Positions 17,546-26,529 of a stretch of 35,181 nt of DNA are shown piece after piece. Position 1 is the first letter of the stretch, and every line of letters begins with the position of its first letter. Made by a program: the position numbers and the translations under genes. Origin of the DNA: CAYSCZ01 sp964429655 (GTDB lineage: Bacteria; Bacteroidota; Bacteroidia; Cytophagales; Cyclobacteriaceae); the NCBI GenBank assembly GCA_964429655.1, contig CAYSCZ010000031.1:1-35181 (forward strand). Reading direction: 5' to 3'. The notes beneath the pieces were generated by a model, which worked only from the letters and a program-made list of their open reading frames with translations, had not been told where the DNA came from and ran no database searches.

Positions 17546-18071
17546 CTGTAAAATCTTTTTTATTTACTTCGGAAGCACCAGATCGACTTACTATTTCTGT
17601 TATTCTAGCCTCCGCCATATTATTTGAAGCTAGATCTATTGCCATCACATGCTTATCATCAGTTATCCTGATATCGTATATTCTTGGCTTTGCCCATGGC
17701 TTTAGATTGCTTATTACAAGAAAGGTGCCTACCATTCCAAATGCAGCCAAGAGAACTGTCAGTTCGAATGTAACAGGAATAAATGCTGGTAAAGGAAAAT
17801 AATCTTTACCTCCAATTATCATAGGCCAGTCAAAAGTCATCATCCCAGATTGCATGGTTAAAGCAAGTGCTGTGCCTGTTATTCCAAATAAGAATGCCGC
17901 GACAGATAACCAAGATCTTTTATATCCTAAAGCTTCCTCAATTCCATGAACAGGAAAAGGAGAATAAACTTCTTGGATTTTAACCCCTTGATTACGAACG
18001 TTTTTGATCGCGTTAAGAAGTAAGTCTTCATCTTCATAAACCCCAAGGATGTAGTGTTTTTCTTGTTCCAT
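17535..18071 (-). CDS. actD: Alternative complex III subunit ActD (DUF3341)
   Basis: The 178-residue protein has a soluble N-terminal ferredoxin-fold-like part (YILGVYEDEDLLLNAIKNVR, PFPVHGIEEALGYKRS). Two membrane helices follow (about 58-76 and 100-122, around FIPVTFELTVLLAAFGMVG), then a soluble tail with HVMAIDL. This matches the DUF3341 family, the ActD subunit. It binds no cofactor and is thought to be structural on the cytoplasmic side. It begins two bases after the actC stop and its end overlaps actE. Confidence 0.94.
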   Translation of the reverse strand: MEQEKHYILGVYEDEDLLLNAIKNVRNQGVKIQEVYSPFPVHGIEEALGYKRSWLSVAAFLFGITGTALALTMQSGMMTFDWPMIIGGKDYFPLPAFIPVTFELTVLLAAFGMVGTFLVISNLKPWAKPRIYDIRITDDKHVMAIDLASNNMAEARITEIVSRSGASEVNKKDFTDED

Positions 18072-18073
18072 AT

Positions 18074-19477
18074 TTATGTTGTTACAGGTTCAAGTGTCTC
18101 TTTGTCCACTTTTTGTTTTGTTTTCTCACCTGTTGCTTTTAAGATACTCTTAACTTCTGCCATATTGATTACCGGGAAAAATTTGGCAAACAAAAAGAAC
18201 AGCGTGAAAAATAAACCTATCGAGAACAGATAAGTACCAACATCATAAATTGTAGGATAAAACATTGCCCAACTTGAAGGAAGATAGTCTCTGTGAAGTG
18301 AAGTTACAATGATGACGAACCTTTCAAACCACATACCAATATTAACAATGATTGATAAAATAAATGTAGATGCTATATTGGTTCTGATTTTCTTGATCCA
18401 GAACAGCTGAGGTGATATTACATTACAAGTCATCATGGAAGCATATGCCCACCAATAAGGACCTGTAACCCTGTTTAAGAATGCATATTGTTCTGCTTCA
18501 ACTCCAGAATACCATGCAATAAATAGCTCCGTTATGTAAGCTATACCAACAATAGAACCGGTAATTATTATAATGATATTCATCAATTCAATGTGTTGGA
18601 TTGTAATGTAATCCTCTAATTTGTAGACTTTTCTCGTTACAATTAACAAAGTCAAAACCATGGCAAACCCTGAGAAGATAGCTCCGGCAACAAAATAAGG
18701 TGGAAAAATAGTGGTATGCCACCCTGGTATAACAGATGTAGCAAAATCAAAAGATACGATGGTGTGCACAGATAACACAAGTGGAGTAGCTAGTCCGGCA
18801 AGTACCAATGCAACCGTTTCGTAATGAGACCATGTTCTTGATGCACCGTCCCAACCAAAACTAAGTATGCCATAAACCAATTTGGAAATCTTATTTTGAG
18901 CTCTGTCCCTTATTGTAGCAAAATCGGGTATCAGACCGATATACCAAAAAACGAGGGATACTGAAAAATATGTGCTGATTGCAAAAACATCCCAAAGCAA
19001 TGGAGAATTAAAATTAACCCATAAAGAACCAAACGTGTTAGGAAGCGGCAAAGCCCAGTAAAAACCTAACCAGGGCCTACCCATATGCAGCACCGGAAAC
19101 AGCGCGGCACAAATAACAGCAAAAATGGTCATAGCTTCTGCTGCTCTATTTATCGACATTCGCCATCTTTGTCTGAAGAGTAGCAAAATGGCAGATATTA
19201 AAGTACCCGCATGGCCAATACCGACCCACCAAACGAAGTTAGTAATGTCCCATGCCCATCCTACTGTTTTATTAAGTCCCCAAACACCAATGCCGTCCCA
19301 TAATAAACGATAGACAGCGTAGGATCCAACACCTAGTACCGTTAAGGAGATTGCCATAGCTAGGAGCCATGTAGGTGCTGGTTTTTGTTCTACCCGGATA
19401 CAAATATCGTCTGTAACATCATGGGCAGATTTCCCGCCGGTTATTAATGGTTCACGTATCGTAGATTCTACTACCAT
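18074..19477 (-). CDS. actC: Alternative complex III quinol-binding membrane subunit ActC (NrfD/PsrC family)
   Basis: The 467-residue, ten-helix protein is of the NrfD/PsrC family, the subunit where menaquinol is oxidised in alternative complex III. Visible features are WWVGIGHAGTLISAILLLF, FPVLHMGRPWLGFYWALPLP, NSPLLWDVFAISTYF, VLSVHTIVSFDFA and MWFERFVIIVTSLHRDYLPS. The HMGRPW histidine and the aspartate of PLLWD are in the area described as the quinol pocket in studied complexes. It follows actB by 10 bp; the electrons go to the iron-sulfur clusters of ActB. Confidence 0.96.
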   Translation of the reverse strand: MVVESTIREPLITGGKSAHDVTDDICIRVEQKPAPTWLLAMAISLTVLGVGSYAVYRLLWDGIGVWGLNKTVGWAWDITNFVWWVGIGHAGTLISAILLLFRQRWRMSINRAAEAMTIFAVICAALFPVLHMGRPWLGFYWALPLPNTFGSLWVNFNSPLLWDVFAISTYFSVSLVFWYIGLIPDFATIRDRAQNKISKLVYGILSFGWDGASRTWSHYETVALVLAGLATPLVLSVHTIVSFDFATSVIPGWHTTIFPPYFVAGAIFSGFAMVLTLLIVTRKVYKLEDYITIQHIELMNIIIIITGSIVGIAYITELFIAWYSGVEAEQYAFLNRVTGPYWWAYASMMTCNVISPQLFWIKKIRTNIASTFILSIIVNIGMWFERFVIIVTSLHRDYLPSSWAMFYPTIYDVGTYLFSIGLFFTLFFLFAKFFPVINMAEVKSILKATGEKTKQKVDKETLEPVTT

Positions 19478-19487
19478 AGTTTATTTG

Positions 19488-22400
19488 TTAAGCTATATTT
19501 TCTTTATTTTTAATTTTAGTAAGATACCAAATATTTGGTTGTACCCTGAGTTCATCAAGTACATGAAATGCTCTTGGCTCATTGGCCACTTTATAAGTAT
19601 CTTTTTGTTGTATCTTTAATAAATTATATACCCTGCTTTTTTTGTCATTTAAATCACCAAATACAATGGCCTCTGTAGGGCAAGAATTTGCACATGCCGT
19701 GTTAATCTCTCCATCCCTTGGCCTCCTTCTTTCTTTTTTTGCTTCCAGTTTGCCTGCTTGAATCCGCTGTACACAAAACGTACATTTTTCCATCACTCCT
19801 CTGGCCCTCACCGTAACATCAGGATTCAGTGCCATCTTACCCAGATCGTTGTTCATCGCTAGATTATTCTGGAATTGATCATTATCATGATATTTAAACC
19901 AGTTAAATCTTCTGACTTTGTAAGGGCAGTTATTTGCGCAGTATCTCGTACCGATACAACGGTTGTAAGTCATTTGATTGAGTCCTTCGGAGCTGTGGGT
20001 GGTTGCTGCAACAGGACATACCGTTTCGCAGGGAGCATTGTTGCATTGCTGACATAACATTGGCTGGAAAACGACATCCGGATTACTAGCTGCTTTTTCG
20101 TAGTTCTCTTTCACTTTAGCGTTTTCACCTTCCCCAATTTGTTCCGTCTCATGACTGTAGTATCTATCTATTCTCAACCAGGCCATCTCCCTTCGCATCA
20201 ACACCTCATCTTTCCCAACTACAGGAATATTGTTTTCCGCCTGGCAGGCAATTGTACAAGCACCACAACCGATACATGAGTTAAGGTCGATCATCATTCC
20301 CCAATGATGATTATTATAATCATGACCTTTCCATAATGTAACAGCTCCGGGCGGAAGCTTTCCATTTGGGGCAGATATTTTAGTAAAATGTCGACCGGCA
20401 GTTGGATCCTGTTGATATTTTGGTAAAACACTCTCTTGAAGTACCGTATGCCGACCCATATAAGTTTGATGTGTTTGGGTCTGTGCAATTTTATAAGCAT
20501 CACGAGTCGGCTCAACTTTTATTCCTTTTGTGATGCTGTATGAAACAAAACCGTTTTTCACCTCCAGGAATTGATAAGCGTTTACCCCAACTTCATTAGC
20601 TACCTTACCAGCACTGGTTCTACCATATCCTAATGCTATTCCCATGGTTCCATAAGCCTGCCCCGGTTGAACCAGTACCGGGATTTTTAGATTTTTACCA
20701 GAAACGGTTAGATTTACCAGCTGGGTTTTCATATCACCAAGTTTGATGCCCCACTCACTTGCCAGCTTAGGTGATATAGTTAAATAATTATCCCAACAAG
20801 CTTTTGTAATAGGGTCTGGCATCTCCTGCAACCATGGATTATTTGCCATGATTCCATTACCGATGGACTGATTTTCATAAACAACCAATTCTAGTTCGTT
20901 ATTCTCAGCTTTATAATTAGAACTTATGGCAGCTATAACACTTTCAAGTGATGGCTTCTCCTGGGTATATTCTAATTCAGTGGTTTTACTTTCAGACTTC
21001 TTCGGATCATTGTAGTTAAAAATGCCATCATGAAGCATCTTATCCCACTTCATTTGAAACTCAAGATCACTTGAGATACCTATTTTTTCTTTCCAGTTAT
21101 CTTTTACATACTGATAATAATCATCATTATACCCCGACCATTTTAATAAGGATGCCTGAAACTGCCTGGTATTAAAAATATTACTGATGGTAGGTTGAGA
21201 AAAACTAAAATAGTTCGTTACTGGCTCAAAGTCATTCCACGATTCCAGGTAATGGTGATCAGGCGTTTTATAATTAACAATTTTGTTGGTTTCGTCATTC
21301 CTGTCGGATGATGAGATTGAAAAATCACATTTTTCAATGCCTGTTTTTATTTTATCTCCCAGCGCATGATCGTATACGGGATTACAATTATAAAAAATAA
21401 CGCCACTGTACGCACCATTATTTAAATCCTTAATAAATTGACTCATCCCGGAATCATCACCGGATCGCGTTTTTGCGGGGTTATTTGTATTAATGGTCTT
21501 TCCATAATTACCAAGCATTTCATTTATCATGGCCACAACAATCTGAACATTTAGATCATTGGATCCTGATAGCACAAGCGATTTGCCTTTACTTCTCCAA
21601 AGGTCTGAAGCCATTTGATTCATTATGGCTGTCCCTTTAATTTTTGCTGTGCTGACAGTGGTTCTACCCGCTTTTTGTGCAATGAGATTATAAAGGTTTA
21701 ATATATGAAGACCTTGCTGTGATGCTCTGACAGGCGATCTATAGTCAGCATTTGCACCAGTAAGCGAAAGATTTGATTCAAAAGCATAAAGCCTCGACAT
21801 GCTTTTCTTATTATCGCCTAATTTTCTGGTTTCAGCAAATTGACGACTAATCAATGTATGATTAGGCCAGCTTCCAAGAAAATCAGCACCAAAGCTTACA
21901 ATGGTGTCGGTATTGGTAAAATCGTAATATGGAAATACCCTCTTTCCAAAATATTGTGCATGAGCATCCAGAAGACCACTAAAGGAATACTGATCATATT
22001 GAATGTGGTCCGTCTTAGGATAAGTAGTCCTGAAATCCTCAATAGCTTTTATTGTCGAGGGGCTACAAATAGAATTACTTATAATAGCTATTCTTCCGGA
22101 GCTGTTTTTAAGATCAGCTTTGATAGCATTATCAATTTCATCCCACGTAGAAGGTTCCCCGTTAATCAAAGGATATTGAAGTCGTTCCTGATCATAAAGG
22201 GATAATACCGAGGCTTCTATTTGCGTAGAAGTACCACCACCACTTACCTTAGATAATTTATTACCTTCAACTTTTATGGGTCTGCCTTCCCTGGTTTTTA
22301 CAACAACTGGACAAACATCACTGCCTACTACATAAGTGGTAGCATAATAATTGGGTATGCCCGGGTCAACATCTACTGGCTTCTCAACGTAAGGTATGGC

Positions 22401-22610
22401 TTTTCTTATAGGAGCTTCACACGAAGCCAATGATACGGCAGCTACACTGAAACCCATCATTTTTAAAAAATCCCTACGACTAGAATTACTATCTATTTCA
22501 TTTGGAAGGGGAAGCTTTTCAGCAAATTCTTTATCTGCATGCTTTTCGAACTCGTCATTTTGAGCGAGCTGTTCTAAACCTTTCCAGTACTTTCTATTTT
22601 CAATATTCAT
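19488..22610 (-). CDS. actB: Alternative complex III iron-sulfur subunit ActB (molybdopterin-like/ferredoxin fusion)
   Basis: The 1040-residue fusion has a twin-arginine motif (SSRRDFLKMMGF, Arg45-Arg46) followed by LASC (Cys64), suggesting Tat export and lipid anchoring. Residues about 70-740 resemble the molybdopterin oxidoreductase fold, which in this complex is known to carry no molybdenum cofactor. From about 760 comes the ferredoxin-like part with four cysteine groups: CIGCGACTIACQ (Cys779, 782, 785, 789), CQQCNNAPCETVCP, CIGTRYCANNCP, and CTFCVQRI with CANSCPTEA. That fits three [4Fe-4S] and one [3Fe-4S] cluster as described for the family. It passes electrons from ActC to the ActA/ActE hemes. 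Confidence 0.97.
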   Translation of the reverse strand: MNIENRKYWKGLEQLAQNDEFEKHADKEFAEKLPLPNEIDSNSSRRDFLKMMGFSVAAVSLASCEAPIRKAIPYVEKPVDVDPGIPNYYATTYVVGSDVCPVVVKTREGRPIKVEGNKLSKVSGGGTSTQIEASVLSLYDQERLQYPLINGEPSTWDEIDNAIKADLKNSSGRIAIISNSICSPSTIKAIEDFRTTYPKTDHIQYDQYSFSGLLDAHAQYFGKRVFPYYDFTNTDTIVSFGADFLGSWPNHTLISRQFAETRKLGDNKKSMSRLYAFESNLSLTGANADYRSPVRASQQGLHILNLYNLIAQKAGRTTVSTAKIKGTAIMNQMASDLWRSKGKSLVLSGSNDLNVQIVVAMINEMLGNYGKTINTNNPAKTRSGDDSGMSQFIKDLNNGAYSGVIFYNCNPVYDHALGDKIKTGIEKCDFSISSSDRNDETNKIVNYKTPDHHYLESWNDFEPVTNYFSFSQPTISNIFNTRQFQASLLKWSGYNDDYYQYVKDNWKEKIGISSDLEFQMKWDKMLHDGIFNYNDPKKSESKTTELEYTQEKPSLESVIAAISSNYKAENNELELVVYENQSIGNGIMANNPWLQEMPDPITKACWDNYLTISPKLASEWGIKLGDMKTQLVNLTVSGKNLKIPVLVQPGQAYGTMGIALGYGRTSAGKVANEVGVNAYQFLEVKNGFVSYSITKGIKVEPTRDAYKIAQTQTHQTYMGRHTVLQESVLPKYQQDPTAGRHFTKISAPNGKLPPGAVTLWKGHDYNNHHWGMMIDLNSCIGCGACTIACQAENNIPVVGKDEVLMRREMAWLRIDRYYSHETEQIGEGENAKVKENYEKAASNPDVVFQPMLCQQCNNAPCETVCPVAATTHSSEGLNQMTYNRCIGTRYCANNCPYKVRRFNWFKYHDNDQFQNNLAMNNDLGKMALNPDVTVRARGVMEKCTFCVQRIQAGKLEAKKERRRPRDGEINTACANSCPTEAIVFGDLNDKKSRVYNLLKIQQKDTYKVANEPRAFHVLDELRVQPNIWYLTKIKNKENIA

Positions 22611-22628
22611 TCTTGAATGTTAAAATTT

Positions 22629-23978
22629 TTAATAATGACATTTAGAACATTCCAATCCACCAATATCTTCCACCTTCATAGGTTCCTTACTGTTCTTTTC
22701 ATGCAATTTTACAAGATTAGTGTAATAATCATTGTCTTTCGTGTTAACGTTGGTCTCACGATGACAATTGATACACCATCCCATAGTTAGTGTAGAGTGT
22801 TGATAAACAACTTCCATCTCTTCTATTGAGCCATGACATGTTTGACATTCAACACCACCCACATTATAGTGTTGCGCATGATTGAAATAAGCCAGATCAG
22901 GTAGATTGTGGACCCTAACCCACTCGATAGGTTGAACATCATCGCCATATTGTCCTGTCTCAGGATCATAATCAATGGCGGCATATATTTTTTGGATTTC
23001 TTTAGATTCTGTTTTTATGGCGGTATGACAGTTCATGCAAATATTAGCTGAAGGTATGTTGGCAGATTTACTTTCCATCACTCCGGTGTGACAATACTGA
23101 CATTCGATCTCGTATTGACCTGCATGAATTTTATGCGAAAATGCTATTGGTTGTGTCGGTTGATATCCTTGCTGTACACCTATTGTAAATGCTCCATCAA
23201 TCAATGTTTTAAGAACAATAGCAGTAAATGCAAAAACAACAATACCTATAAAACCATTACTAGTAACGAGTTTACCAATGTTGAATTTCTGCGTTACCAG
23301 CTCTTTATCCGCCTCATCAATTCCTTCTTTCTTGTCATTTAAATATTTGGTTAATACCGATACTATCAAATACAAAACAATCAGTATCAATACCAACACA
23401 ACGACTAGCCCAATAAGTATAGCAGTTAGATAACCTGTGGGCACGGAGCTTCCCGATGCTTCTGTTGCATCAGCAGTTTCTTCAGTTGATGCAACTTCTG
23501 CCTGAAGTGTTTTAGCTGATTCGCTTTTAATATATGCCAGTATGGAAAGAATTTCTTCATTCTTAAAATTAAATGAAGTCATTTGAACCTGATTGTATTC
23601 ATTGTAGAGATTTACTGCATATTCATCCCCACTTTGAATAACTTTTTGTGAATTTTTGATAAAGGCATACAACCACTCCATAGGTCTTCGCTGATGAACA
23701 TTTTTTAGTGCAGGTCCAATTACCTTCTCATGAATGGCATGACAAGTTGTACAATTGCCTTTAAATAAACCCTCTCCCTGTGATATAATCTCTGGGTCTG
23801 TTGGAATGCCATCATCATCACTAGATGCTTGCTCTTCCTGTCCTACCCCATCTGTTAAAGCTGCCGGCTCTTGATCCGAAGTAGCCTCTTCCTGTGCTTT
23901 CAGCTGGATAGCAAGGAAAAAACATAAGGAGATAATCAGAATGAATTTTAATGATAAACTGTGGTTGTTTTTTGACAT
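22629..23978 (-). CDS. actA: Alternative complex III multiheme cytochrome c subunit ActA
   Basis: I place the start at ATG 23978 because it gives a clean signal peptide (MSKNNHSLSLKFILIISLCF, cleaved near KAQ) and lies about 25 bases below the promoter; the open frame runs to 24071 without support. The 449-residue product has six CxxCH motifs. One (CTTCH, Cys76) lies in an N-terminal cytochrome c domain. Two membrane helices follow (about 185-210 and 240-260). A C-terminal pentaheme domain then has CQYCH, CMNCH, CQTCH, CINCH and CSKCH, the last at the very C-terminus. The described Rhodothermus ActA is pentaheme, so this form carries one more heme. It takes electrons from ActB. Confidence 0.95.
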   Translation of the reverse strand: MSKNNHSLSLKFILIISLCFFLAIQLKAQEEATSDQEPAALTDGVGQEEQASSDDDGIPTDPEIISQGEGLFKGNCTTCHAIHEKVIGPALKNVHQRRPMEWLYAFIKNSQKVIQSGDEYAVNLYNEYNQVQMTSFNFKNEEILSILAYIKSESAKTLQAEVASTEETADATEASGSSVPTGYLTAILIGLVVVLVLILIVLYLIVSVLTKYLNDKKEGIDEADKELVTQKFNIGKLVTSNGFIGIVVFAFTAIVLKTLIDGAFTIGVQQGYQPTQPIAFSHKIHAGQYEIECQYCHTGVMESKSANIPSANICMNCHTAIKTESKEIQKIYAAIDYDPETGQYGDDVQPIEWVRVHNLPDLAYFNHAQHYNVGGVECQTCHGSIEEMEVVYQHSTLTMGWCINCHRETNVNTKDNDYYTNLVKLHEKNSKEPMKVEDIGGLECSKCHY

Positions 23979-24008
23979 TTTTTTGATTGGTTCAAAATCA
24001 AAGCGATA

Positions 24009-24039
24009 CAAATCTAATATGGGGGTTGTGTATTTCAAA
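24009..24039 (-). promoter_or_regulatory. Bacteroidota-type promoter of the alternative complex III/oxidase operon
   Basis: On the minus strand TTTG (24039-24036) is separated by 19 bases from TAGATTTG (24016-24009). This fits the Bacteroidota consensus (-33 TTTG, -7 TAnnTTTG). Transcription would start near 24003 and leave a leader of about 25 bases before the actA ATG at 23978, which also supports that start. No equally good promoter was found inside the gene train. Confidence 0.75.
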
Positions 24040-24377
24040 GTATTAAATTTTAGCCTGATATATCCAATCAACAGGGCATGGTAAACAAATGTTTAAGTTC
24101 TTGCTAATCAATATATTAGTTCAAATTTATTATATTATTTAGAATAATTTTAAATAATGTTGAGCGATTACTCTGTATAAATAATGTTATGAATATAATT
24201 AGAATAATCAATTAAGCACAAATATTATTTTTATGAAAATTATCGTATGACAAAGATTAAATTTGAATAACTCAAAATATGTTATTCCTTAGCCTTTTAA
24301 ATTTTAATAGTAAGCTCAATTGTAAAAGTCGGAAAGGTTGAGGAATTTAATTTCTGATTTCAATATTTAAGAATTCG
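24040..24377. other. AT-rich divergent intergenic region, weak dacB promoter
   Basis: This stretch separates the divergent actA and dacB genes and has no supported gene. For the plus strand, TAAATTTG at 24258-24265 fits a -7 element (TAnnTTTG), with only a poor TATG in place of the -33 element (24232-24235, 22-base spacing). It would give a dacB leader of roughly 105 bases. Beyond the dyad at 24082-24095 and a weaker one at 24104-24119 I see no repeats or RNA structure. Confidence 0.4.
24082..24095. promoter_or_regulatory. 14-bp perfect dyad upstream of the actA promoter
   Basis: TAAACA-AA-TGTTTA is a perfect inverted repeat centred about 85 bases upstream of the predicted actA start point, a usual distance for an activator site. 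AT-rich DNA gives such dyads by chance, so this is only a candidate operator. Confidence 0.3.
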
Positions 24378-25730
24378 ATGATTCAATTTTTAAAAAAAGA
24401 CAATGTTTCCATCACACTTGGTAAAATATTTGCCTATTTGGTTTTTATAATACTTTTTATTTTTGTCAGTTGCTCGCCAGTCAAAAAGGTTTATAATAAT
24501 ACTGTTATTAAAAGATCACTTTCATCATCGAATGAATTAAAAAATCACTTTGTAGGCTTTGCCCTTTATGATCCTTTTGAGGATAAATATTTATTTACCC
24601 AGAATCATGACAAATACTTCACCCCAGCTTCCAATATTAAATTATATACCGCTTATGCATGTCTGAAAACACTAGATGATTCATTAACCTCGCTTAGATA
24701 CACTGAAAAAGGAGATACAATTATTTTTATTGGTAATGCCGACCCTACTTTTTTAGACGAAAAATACAGCCATCAGCCGGCTTTTAATTTTTTAGATACC
24801 ACAAATAAATTGATCTATTATCATCCCGATAATGATGTTGTATCAAGATATGGTCGTGGTTGGGCGTGGGATGATTTTCAGTATGAATTTCAGACGGAGA
24901 TAACTGTCACCCCCATTTACGGCAATACGGTTCGGTTTATCAGTCACCCCAATCAAAAGTCACCTATGATCATACCAGGCTTCTTTAAAGATTTTGTCGA
25001 TTATCTTCAAGGCCCGGAAAAACCTCACGGTATAACCAGGGATAGAAACTTTAATGTGTTCACATACTTTAATTTCCCGGGTAATGAAGTCCATTCAAGA
25101 GACGTACCCTTCAAATATTCCGATGAATTATTATTAAGGTTGCTATCAGATACTTTAAATAAAAAAGTGAATATCTATGATAAGGCAGTAAATTTTGAGC
25201 ATCATATAAAAAGCTACGCTGTCAAAGACCTTACATCTATAATGTTGATTACCAGCAATAATTTTTTTGCAGAGGAGTTATTGCTTTCCTGCGCAATAAA
25301 AAAAACCAACTCAACCAACATCAACAACATTATAGACTATGTAAAAAGCAATTATCTATTTGACCTTCCTGATCAATTAGTTTGGGTTGATGGGTCAGGG
25401 CTGTCAAGATATAACTTAACCACACCACGAAATATGATTTCATTGATTGAAAAAATGATAAATGAATTTGGTAGGGATGCGGTCAAAAATATGTTATCCC
25501 AGGGTGGTGTATCAGGAACATTAAAAAATTGGTATAAAAATGGGTCTGACCCGTATATATTTGGCAAAACAGGCACTTTAAACAACAACCATAACCTCAG
25601 TGGTATCATCATCACTGATTCCGGGAAAGAACTGATTTTTAGTTTTATGAATAATAACTATACCATTGAGACGGCGAAACTCAAAAGAGCTATGGAAAGC
25701 ATACTGCTCGATGTGAAGGCAAATTACTAG
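24378..25730 (+). CDS. dacB: D-alanyl-D-alanine carboxypeptidase/endopeptidase, PBP4 (peptidase S13) family
   Basis: The 450-residue penicillin-binding protein has all three active-site motifs: Ser85-x-x-Lys88 (FTPASNIKLYTAY), Ser293-Asn294-Asn295 (LITSNNFFAEELL) and Lys397-Thr-Gly (FGKTGTLNN). It removes the terminal D-alanine from, or cuts cross-links in, peptidoglycan. The N-terminus has a hydrophobic helix ending in FIFVSC (Cys32), so it may be a lipoprotein rather than a freely secreted enzyme. It is slightly shorter than typical E. coli DacB. It is the only clear plus-strand gene here, and its stop overlaps that of the convergent rhodanese gene. Confidence 0.93.
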   Translation: MIQFLKKDNVSITLGKIFAYLVFIILFIFVSCSPVKKVYNNTVIKRSLSSSNELKNHFVGFALYDPFEDKYLFTQNHDKYFTPASNIKLYTAYACLKTLDDSLTSLRYTEKGDTIIFIGNADPTFLDEKYSHQPAFNFLDTTNKLIYYHPDNDVVSRYGRGWAWDDFQYEFQTEITVTPIYGNTVRFISHPNQKSPMIIPGFFKDFVDYLQGPEKPHGITRDRNFNVFTYFNFPGNEVHSRDVPFKYSDELLLRLLSDTLNKKVNIYDKAVNFEHHIKSYAVKDLTSIMLITSNNFFAEELLLSCAIKKTNSTNINNIIDYVKSNYLFDLPDQLVWVDGSGLSRYNLTTPRNMISLIEKMINEFGRDAVKNMLSQGGVSGTLKNWYKNGSDPYIFGKTGTLNNNHNLSGIIITDSGKELIFSFMNNNYTIETAKLKRAMESILLDVKANY

Positions 25731-26230
25731 TATACTTTTTCTCCATTTTTTAGCCAAATACCCCAGGTTTTACTGTAGGTATGAACCTTGTTGGTTGGTT
25801 GCCCTATTGAATCTACAACCGGTTTATTCTGATTAACCCATTCAAAGATTCCACCAAAAACATTATACACATTTGTATAGCCTTTATCTTTTAATTTCTC
25901 TGCGATTTTCTCACTTCTGTAACCAACTGAACAATAGACAGCAATAGAATCATTCTTAGCCAAGTCTGCTACGCTTCGCATGTCGAAGTGATCATACCCT
26001 ACCCACCGTGCATTTTTGATTTTACTTACATTATATTCTTCAATTTCCCGGGCATCCAGTAACATAAAATCATCTTCTAAAGAATCCAATTGCTTAACGG
26101 AGATTTCATCCACTGAATGAGAAAGCATGGTATTCAACATGAGCTGAAAAAGCTTGCCTTCTACTACTCCCTGAGCTTTAGCATTATGCAGACTCACAAC
26201 GAATAAAATTATTGAAATGAATTGCTTCAT
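25727..26230 (-). CDS. Exported rhodanese-domain protein
   Basis: The 167-residue protein has a signal peptide (MKQFISIILFVVSLHNAKAQ) and one rhodanese domain. Landmarks are DAREIEEYNVSKIKNARWVG and the active loop CSVGYRS with catalytic Cys100, followed by VYNVFGGIFEWVNQNKPV. It probably moves sulfane sulfur outside the cytoplasm. A C-terminal tail (about 135-167, with WGIWLKNG) lies outside the domain. The start is coupled to the thioredoxin stop (TAATG). It is the last gene of the sulfur operon and its TAG stop shares CTAG with dacB. Confidence 0.9.
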   Translation of the reverse strand: MKQFISIILFVVSLHNAKAQGVVEGKLFQLMLNTMLSHSVDEISVKQLDSLEDDFMLLDAREIEEYNVSKIKNARWVGYDHFDMRSVADLAKNDSIAVYCSVGYRSEKIAEKLKDKGYTNVYNVFGGIFEWVNQNKPVVDSIGQPTNKVHTYSKTWGIWLKNGEKVY

Positions 26231-26529
26231 TAATTGATATGTTGCCTCACGGCATTCACCAATGCATTTTTATCCATTACCCCTGAATGCCTCCACATCA
26301 CCTCTCCTTTTTTAAATACCAACATGGTAGGTATGCTTCGTATTCCATATTTCATGGCAGCGGATTGATTTTTATCTACATCCACTTTGATGATCCTCAA
26401 TTCATCACCCATTTCATGGGCAACTTCTTTTAAGACTGGTGCCATCATATGACAGGGCTGACACCAGTCAGCATAAAAATCAACCAAAGTAGGTTTTTGT
26501 CTATTAATCAGATCATTGAATTTATCCAT
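26230..26529 (-). CDS. trxA: Thioredoxin with a WCQPC active site
   Basis: The 99-residue cytoplasmic thioredoxin has VDFYADWCQPCHMMAP (Cys23, Cys26) and the cis-proline Pro67 (RSIPTMLVF). The glycine of the usual WCGPC is glutamine here, which would shift the redox behaviour. No signal peptide is present. Its place between two rhodaneses suggests it reduces persulfides or protein disulfides made by them. The start overlaps the end of the upstream 59-residue gene by eight bases. Confidence 0.93.
   Translation of the reverse strand: MDKFNDLINRQKPTLVDFYADWCQPCHMMAPVLKEVAHEMGDELRIIKVDVDKNQSAAMKYGIRSIPTMLVFKKGEVMWRHSGVMDKNALVNAVRQHIN

Noticed and set aside
21840..22205. 121-codon plus-strand open frame opposite actB
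   Set aside because: It is antisense to the ActB molybdopterin-like domain, and its composition is as expected for a complement frame.
19488..22610. Possible true molybdenum or tungsten oxidoreductase in the ActB frame
   Set aside because: The neighbours and the fused ferredoxin part identify ActB, a family known to lack the molybdopterin cofactor, and no N-terminal [4Fe-4S] cysteine set is present.
24104..24119. CTAAT-N6-ATTAG dyad in the actA-dacB intergenic region
   Set aside because: Short arms with only A/T inside; likely chance in this AT-rich stretch.
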